From positions 1 to 55,638 of the forward strand of contig CADDZD010000009.1 of NCBI GenBank assembly GCA_902812385.1: a stretch of 55,638 bases of DNA. Reading direction: 5' to 3'. Positions 51,151 to 55,638 of this stretch are shown piece after piece. The position numbers and the translations under genes were made by a program. Positions within the stretch are counted from its first letter, which is position 1, and every line of letters begins with the position of its first letter. The DNA comes from Clostridia bacterium (GTDB lineage Bacteria; Bacillota; DSM-12270; Thermacetogeniales; Thermacetogeniaceae). The notes beneath the pieces were generated by a model. The model was given only the letters and a program-made list of their open reading frames with translations, did not search any database and was not told the origin of the DNA.

Positions 51151-53553
51151 TTACTTGCCCTCAACGTACACCCAGTATGGCGTCCTCCCCAAAGTACTGA
51201 GCTTTTTTGTACAGACTCCGTTCGCCATTACCGCTTTCACATTGTTCCACGGAACCGCGCCCGGGCGGGCCTGGGCGAAAAGGTTCAGCTCGGCGGGTGT
51301 CATCTCCCTCTCATGAACAAGGTACCGCCCGTCCACTTTGAAAGTGCCGTTGTAGCTTAAATGAGAATACCCCCCATCATACCAGTACCTCACCGTGCCC
51401 GTGTCGATCCCGACCACGTCGTCGGTCACCACGGCCTCCAGGGAAACGTAAAAGGGTTCGTAGTTGTACCATCCGGTTACCCAGCTATCGTCCGCCCAGC
51501 ACGGGGTGACAACACCCGGCACCAGGGTCTGCCCCGGGTGGCCGAGCCTGAGCAGGCCATCCTCCCCATACCGTCGCTTGTAATCGATGTTACTTCGCCT
51601 CTTAAGTTCATAGGGCGGAATAAAACATCCTTCATAGGAGCTATTCGTCATGTTGTGCTGCCCCCGCAGGACGATCACCCCATAGCCCTTTGAGGGTACA
51701 ACAGTCCCAGCCACAGGGGTGAAGCTTCCGTAAGGACGACGCGGTTCCCAGTAGTTGTCGAAATACCCCATCCAGAACTGGCCCGCGCCACAAGGTGTGA
51801 CGTACATGGGGTAATCGCCAGGGTTGTAGACCACCACGTTGTACTCGCTCTCCACGCCGGTTAGGTAACCCTTGGTCGAGCGCGCCACCTGTAACACCCT
51901 GTTGTAGCTGCCGAAAACGCTGTAGTTTCCCCGCGCTCCGATCACCCAAACACTCATGGGTGCTGGGGAGTTGAAATGTTTGGAAATTTTCAAGCTATAC
52001 TCTCCGTTGAGGCTCCGTGGCAAAGCGGAGGGGGTAAAAGTCAGGTCATAAAAGAGGTCGTTGTTCATGCTTACACGACACTCGTTCGGTAAGGAACCGG
52101 ACATCAATGCCCAACTACCTTCAAAGGGTCCTCTCTCTTCCAAGTAATTAAAGACTCTACGAGAATATAGAAATACTTCGTAATTTACATATTGCGAAGG
52201 GTTCCCATACCAGTCTCTTTCTCCTCGCCACGCCACCACCAACTCTCTTTGGCTGTTGTTCGTAAAGAAAGCGTCCACGAGGTTTTCATCCTTAACCCTA
52301 CCTCCCCAAAAAGGCAGAGACTCAGCCGAATTCGGATCTCGGGGGAAACCGTGCAAATGAATTCTTCCCGGCCATTTCTGGTTTTTAAAAGTTTCCCAAT
52401 CACTTATCTTAACTTGTCCGAAAGTTTCAGCGTAATTTCTATCATACAGATATCTGCTATAATACCCTGCTGCTTCCACAAGGAGTACCGGGCCAGCCAA
52501 CCCGGGTTCGTAGGGAACCAGTCTACCCGGGACGATCTGGGGCGAAACGTCTGGGTGCGATAACCCCATCTTGTAGCCGGTAAGAAACCCGTAATTCACA
52601 TCACAGTAGCTGTTCTCCCACCTGTAGGCGGGCGTTACCTCGAAGGACAGTGTTCCAACAGAGCTCCCCGTGGCGTCAGGGATGAACTTCGGTATCTTTT
52701 TGAAGCAGGGCCGCAATCGCCAGAGTCCCTTAAAAGCATAGTAACCGCACCCGTCATAATAGTAGTTAGTAAACATGAGCGGCTGGTAATCCGCTATTCC
52801 CCACCAGGCAGGCCAGTTTAAATACCCGCCTGGTCCCACCGGGGACGGCGCTTCCGGATCGAGATTCTCTTTGACTTCGGTCGAAACCAGCTGGTAAATC
52901 GTATTGTCCAACCGGCATTCCGAGTTGTCAAGGACCCGTCGATAATATTTGGTTTCCCCCACACCAATGTACCCTTCGCCACCCTTACCATAAACAGATG
53001 TGCTGAAGACAACCGGCCAGCTGTTCCTGTTCTCCAGCGGGTAAAAAATCCATTTCCAGTAATCCGGCCACCAGGCTGGGTTATCTCCATAGGGAGGCGC
53101 AACTCTCATTACATTGCCGTATTCTATAAGGCCGGGACTCTCCCGGATCGCCGCGAGACCCATCTCTTCTGTGCCCTTCCACAGAGGTCTGATCACCCGC
53201 GGGGAGAAAAGCGTCTTCGTGACGCTAGGGTCCTTCTTCCTTTCGGTTCCTATCAGCTTTTGCGTCTGCTTCTCACCGACCTTTACGTTGGGGATGTAGG
53301 CTTCATCCATTTCCTCCCCACTGCTCGGGTCACAGACAATAAACACCTGGCCGAACCCCTCCACGTTCGCATAGTAGCCAAATACCCGGGTCGTAATGGG
53401 GTTTCCGTCCGCGCCCACGCCTGTAACCAAGTCGACCCATTGCTTCTGAGGTCCGGCTGTAGCCTGGCCGACAGCAAACGGTAAGACTGAAACTGTCAAG
53501 CAAATTGCCAGGACAAGCGCCAGGGTAAATTTAAATTTTAGAAATCTGAACAA
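51151..53553 (-). CDS. Large secreted protein of unknown function
   Basis: 800 residues. A signal peptide (about 1-33, ending QATAGP) is followed by an extracellular body rich in Tyr, Trp and Gly, with no membrane segment after it and no motif I can assign. TTG start with GGGAG nine bases upstream. It lies 40 bases downstream of another large secreted protein, so they are probably co-transcribed. Candidates are a surface or appendage component or an envelope protein of the mobile element; none can be shown. Confidence 0.75.
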   Translation of the reverse strand: MFRFLKFKFTLALVLAICLTVSVLPFAVGQATAGPQKQWVDLVTGVGADGNPITTRVFGYYANVEGFGQVFIVCDPSSGEEMDEAYIPNVKVGEKQTQKLIGTERKKDPSVTKTLFSPRVIRPLWKGTEEMGLAAIRESPGLIEYGNVMRVAPPYGDNPAWWPDYWKWIFYPLENRNSWPVVFSTSVYGKGGEGYIGVGETKYYRRVLDNSECRLDNTIYQLVSTEVKENLDPEAPSPVGPGGYLNWPAWWGIADYQPLMFTNYYYDGCGYYAFKGLWRLRPCFKKIPKFIPDATGSSVGTLSFEVTPAYRWENSYCDVNYGFLTGYKMGLSHPDVSPQIVPGRLVPYEPGLAGPVLLVEAAGYYSRYLYDRNYAETFGQVKISDWETFKNQKWPGRIHLHGFPRDPNSAESLPFWGGRVKDENLVDAFFTNNSQRELVVAWRGERDWYGNPSQYVNYEVFLYSRRVFNYLEERGPFEGSWALMSGSLPNECRVSMNNDLFYDLTFTPSALPRSLNGEYSLKISKHFNSPAPMSVWVIGARGNYSVFGSYNRVLQVARSTKGYLTGVESEYNVVVYNPGDYPMYVTPCGAGQFWMGYFDNYWEPRRPYGSFTPVAGTVVPSKGYGVIVLRGQHNMTNSSYEGCFIPPYELKRRSNIDYKRRYGEDGLLRLGHPGQTLVPGVVTPCWADDSWVTGWYNYEPFYVSLEAVVTDDVVGIDTGTVRYWYDGGYSHLSYNGTFKVDGRYLVHEREMTPAELNLFAQARPGAVPWNNVKAVMANGVCTKKLSTLGRTPYWVYVEGK

Positions 53554-53593
53554 ACCAGATCACTCCCTTCAAAAAATTAATAAGCGCGGGCGG

Positions 53594-55477
53594 CTACTCG
53601 ACCAGCCGCACCGCAGGATCTTTAGATATCTTATCTCGATGAAATTTTACTTTTTTCCAGCCGTACACAGGCTCGGTGATTGTCTCATACTTTGAGACCT
53701 CTCTTACCGGGTGGTAGTAGGCAGGGTGGTCGCCGGGTTCTTTTATCTGGTAGGGCTGGTGTCCCACGGAGCAGGACGCCTTGTTGTCTTCGTACTTCGC
53801 TTCGTCGTAATCCTTCCCGTCATCTCCCCTATACTTCTCGGGCACCCATGTACTCCCGGACAGCCTGTAATCTACCGTAGCTAACACGGTTCCGCTCTTT
53901 GAATCGGCGTCAGGAATGTACGCTGAGGCCGTGAAATCACTTCCTGCAGCCACCCACATAGTCTTCTGATCAACCAGGCTTATGCCGCCTCCCTCCGGCT
54001 GGAAATAGAACCTGATCGTGACCGTCCCACCCACCTTGAACGTGTTGGAAAAAGTGGCTTCCGTCCGGCCGGTATTCGGGTCACAAGTGACGTTTTTCGC
54101 CACCAGGTTGTCGGGTTCACCGCCTCCGCCCGGCGGCTGCCAGCCTGATTGCTGCCCGCTCAGCAAAAAGTTATCGATATAGGCCATACTCCCGCCTATA
54201 ATAGCGTCCACGGTGTTGCCTGGCGGAATAAAGGAATTTGCTGCCTCCATCCTCCCGCTCCCCACAAGTCCCGAAATAGTGTTTACGTTGTGCCCGTAGG
54301 CCACAACGGTGTTCAGCGGCTCCGGAACGCCTCTCCCCGACGAGAACTCCAGGTTGGCTGTGGCGAGGAGCTTGTGCTGCCCCGAGGGGACAGGGGTCTC
54401 AAACGTCCAGGTGACGGTGTTGAAGAGAGCGCTGCTTTGCTCCACGCCCTGCCCCAGGCTCCAGGTGGTCGTCGGCTGCTGGACGCCTCCGCCGGTGTTC
54501 CCTATCGGAATCGGCCCGATGTCGGTCGTGGTGTTCGCCGCCAGGGTGTAAGAGCCGTTCTGCACCAGATACGCCCTCAGCTTCACGTTCTTAGCGATGA
54601 ACGGCGTCGTGTTGTAGACCGTGAATTTCCAGGTCTGCTTGCCGTCCACCGGGTTGCCGACGGGCGTGAGTTGCGTCGCCGTGAGGCCGTAGATGTAGCT
54701 GTAACAGATCACCGCTCTAGTAGTCGTGGCGCTGTGTCCGGGGGCGTTGACGACTACGTGCCCGAAGTTGGCGGCGCAAGCGCTCGTCAGGCCGACCGGG
54801 CTCTTGCTGCCTATGGAGTACCAGTGGTAAGGGATCTTATCGGTCACGTACCCGCCTGCCCTGTCGCTCCAGTATTTGCGGACGTAGTACGCCCCGGCGT
54901 GGAACCCTCCTTCGGGTCCGTTCGCGAAACAAGCGGGGTTGTCGTTCCCGGCATTGATGGTGTTGTAAGGCCGTAGTCCGTTGCTGTCGTTCGGTATCCC
55001 AGTCAGCGGCACGTCATTGATCATCTCACCCGATCCGGTGAACGGGCTGACGGCCCCGGCCTGGGAGCCCTGCGTCTGCCAATAGGCCGGGCTGATGATC
55101 CAGTACCCGTCCACATTAGGCACACCCAGGGAGTCCAGGATCGCCGCGGCACTCCACGCCGCCCCGTCATTGTCTCCGACGGCGGTGTAGCCGTGCGTCA
55201 GGTCCTGGGGGCTCCGGTCGAACACGGAGCAGTACCCCGAAAAGAGCAGCCGGGAGCCGGGAGTATTCCAGTTCGCGCCAACTTGGGACTCGTTCACGTA
55301 GAAATCGACCCAGTGCTGCCGCGTGTAGATGCGTCCGGCGTAGCAGGATGGAGGTTGGTGGGCGTTGGGGTCTTCCCACCAATTTTGAACACTATTTGCC
55401 CAAGCTGGAATAACACCGCCTAAAATTAAAGCAACACCGAAGAAAACAAACAGCAAAAATCGGTGAAAACGCCGCAA
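53594..55477 (-). CDS. Large secreted protein with beta-sandwich repeats
   Basis: About 627 residues. Signal peptide (about 1-28, ending IPAWANS), then a Gly/Asn/Tyr-rich region (to about 260), then two or three CARDB-like beta-sandwich modules: AKNVKLRAYLVQNG and VKNVTCDPNTG-type strands (the latter reading AKNVTCDPNTGRTEA), and FNTFKV-like pairs. The basic tail (EPVYGWKKVKFHRDK) is unusual. Five or more cysteines occur, some perhaps paired outside the cell. The TTG at 55477 has AAGGAG nine bases upstream; the ATG at 55486 overlaps that site. Function unknown. Confidence 0.72.
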   Translation of the reverse strand: MRRFHRFLLFVFFGVALILGGVIPAWANSVQNWWEDPNAHQPPSCYAGRIYTRQHWVDFYVNESQVGANWNTPGSRLLFSGYCSVFDRSPQDLTHGYTAVGDNDGAAWSAAAILDSLGVPNVDGYWIISPAYWQTQGSQAGAVSPFTGSGEMINDVPLTGIPNDSNGLRPYNTINAGNDNPACFANGPEGGFHAGAYYVRKYWSDRAGGYVTDKIPYHWYSIGSKSPVGLTSACAANFGHVVVNAPGHSATTTRAVICYSYIYGLTATQLTPVGNPVDGKQTWKFTVYNTTPFIAKNVKLRAYLVQNGSYTLAANTTTDIGPIPIGNTGGGVQQPTTTWSLGQGVEQSSALFNTVTWTFETPVPSGQHKLLATANLEFSSGRGVPEPLNTVVAYGHNVNTISGLVGSGRMEAANSFIPPGNTVDAIIGGSMAYIDNFLLSGQQSGWQPPGGGGEPDNLVAKNVTCDPNTGRTEATFSNTFKVGGTVTIRFYFQPEGGGISLVDQKTMWVAAGSDFTASAYIPDADSKSGTVLATVDYRLSGSTWVPEKYRGDDGKDYDEAKYEDNKASCSVGHQPYQIKEPGDHPAYYHPVREVSKYETITEPVYGWKKVKFHRDKISKDPAVRLVE

Positions 55478-55495
55478 GTAAACCATCTCCTTTTT

Positions 55496-55638
55496 TTTTT
55501 AGAATTCTATAGTGTATTTGTTACTTTAAAAGTTGACCAGATGATCAGCGAAAAGTTGACCACCAGGATCAAATTTCCTGTTATGCTGAAGGAGAACAAT
55601 CCTTTGGCAACAGGAGGAAAGAGGGATGATCGATGTGG
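55496..55638 (+). mobile_element. Left end of an IS21-family element (partial)
   Basis: Two copies of AAAAGTTGACCA (55527 and 55551) lie ahead of a ribosome-binding site and a start codon. This matches the repeated terminal motifs of IS21-type elements in related bacteria. The element runs off the window. Confidence 0.55.
55626..55638 (+). CDS. Probable IS21 transposase IstA, first codons only
   Basis: ATG ATC GAT GTG after AGGAGG gives MIDV, a common IstA beginning. Only four codons are in the window, so the call rests on the upstream repeats. Confidence 0.4.

Overview
The window reads as the chromosome of an anaerobic, probably thermophilic Clostridia-type Firmicute close to Moorella/Desulfotomaculum/Thermacetogenium. 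The signs are Firmicute housekeeping genes (ftsEX, secA with a zinc tail, prfB with a programmed frameshift, long-form hpf, a DUF3243 protein), AGGAGG ribosome-binding sites with many GTG/TTG starts, a LexA box of Gram-positive type, and a stressosome operon like that of Moorella. This placement is inference.

Left part (1-23.9 kb, mostly minus strand). A long block runs secA, an HD-domain protein, prfB, a DUF2993 protein, a YitT protein and a two-subunit transketolase. After a terminator come ftsE, ftsX and an EnvC-like M23 peptidase. Upstream of secA lie hpf and a cold-shock gene with its own promoter, then a cluster of four DnaA boxes and small conserved genes. On the plus strand are two uncharacterised genes and dinB, whose promoter carries a LexA box between -35 and -10. 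A cupin, a TIM-barrel isomerase and a MarR-emrB-emrA-lipoprotein efflux operon follow. A 206-bp nested palindrome separates the isomerase from the efflux operon.

Middle (24-38.6 kb). The rsbR-rsbS-rsbT-rsbX-like operon ends in a diguanylate cyclase whose N-terminus looks like the RsbT-binding domain of RsbU, so the stressosome output is predicted to be c-di-GMP rather than a sigma factor. The operon runs into a truncated CHASE3 receptor joined to a glycerol dehydrogenase remnant. Beyond it the region is worn. It holds an Rpn nuclease, an OmpR regulator with a broken histidine kinase, the C-terminal scrap of a restriction enzyme, a secreted GH26-like enzyme, a ComEC-like lipoprotein with its DUF3006 partner, a broken GHKL kinase joined to an IS3 scrap, HicB with a truncated HicA, and an integrase fragment abutting the 3' half of a tRNA-Thr gene.

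Right part (38.6-55.6 kb). A mobile-element-like block on the minus strand carries an HTH protein, an Mre11-like nuclease with a Rad50-like ATPase split over separate genes, a gamma-glutamylcyclotransferase/zinc-finger fusion, tRNA-like sequences, a D12 adenine methylase, zinc-ribbon and coiled-coil proteins, MazEF, an HExxH protein and a class II glutamine amidotransferase. Three near-identical strong promoters serve this block. Two large secreted proteins of unknown function follow, and the window ends at the left end of a likely IS21-family element.
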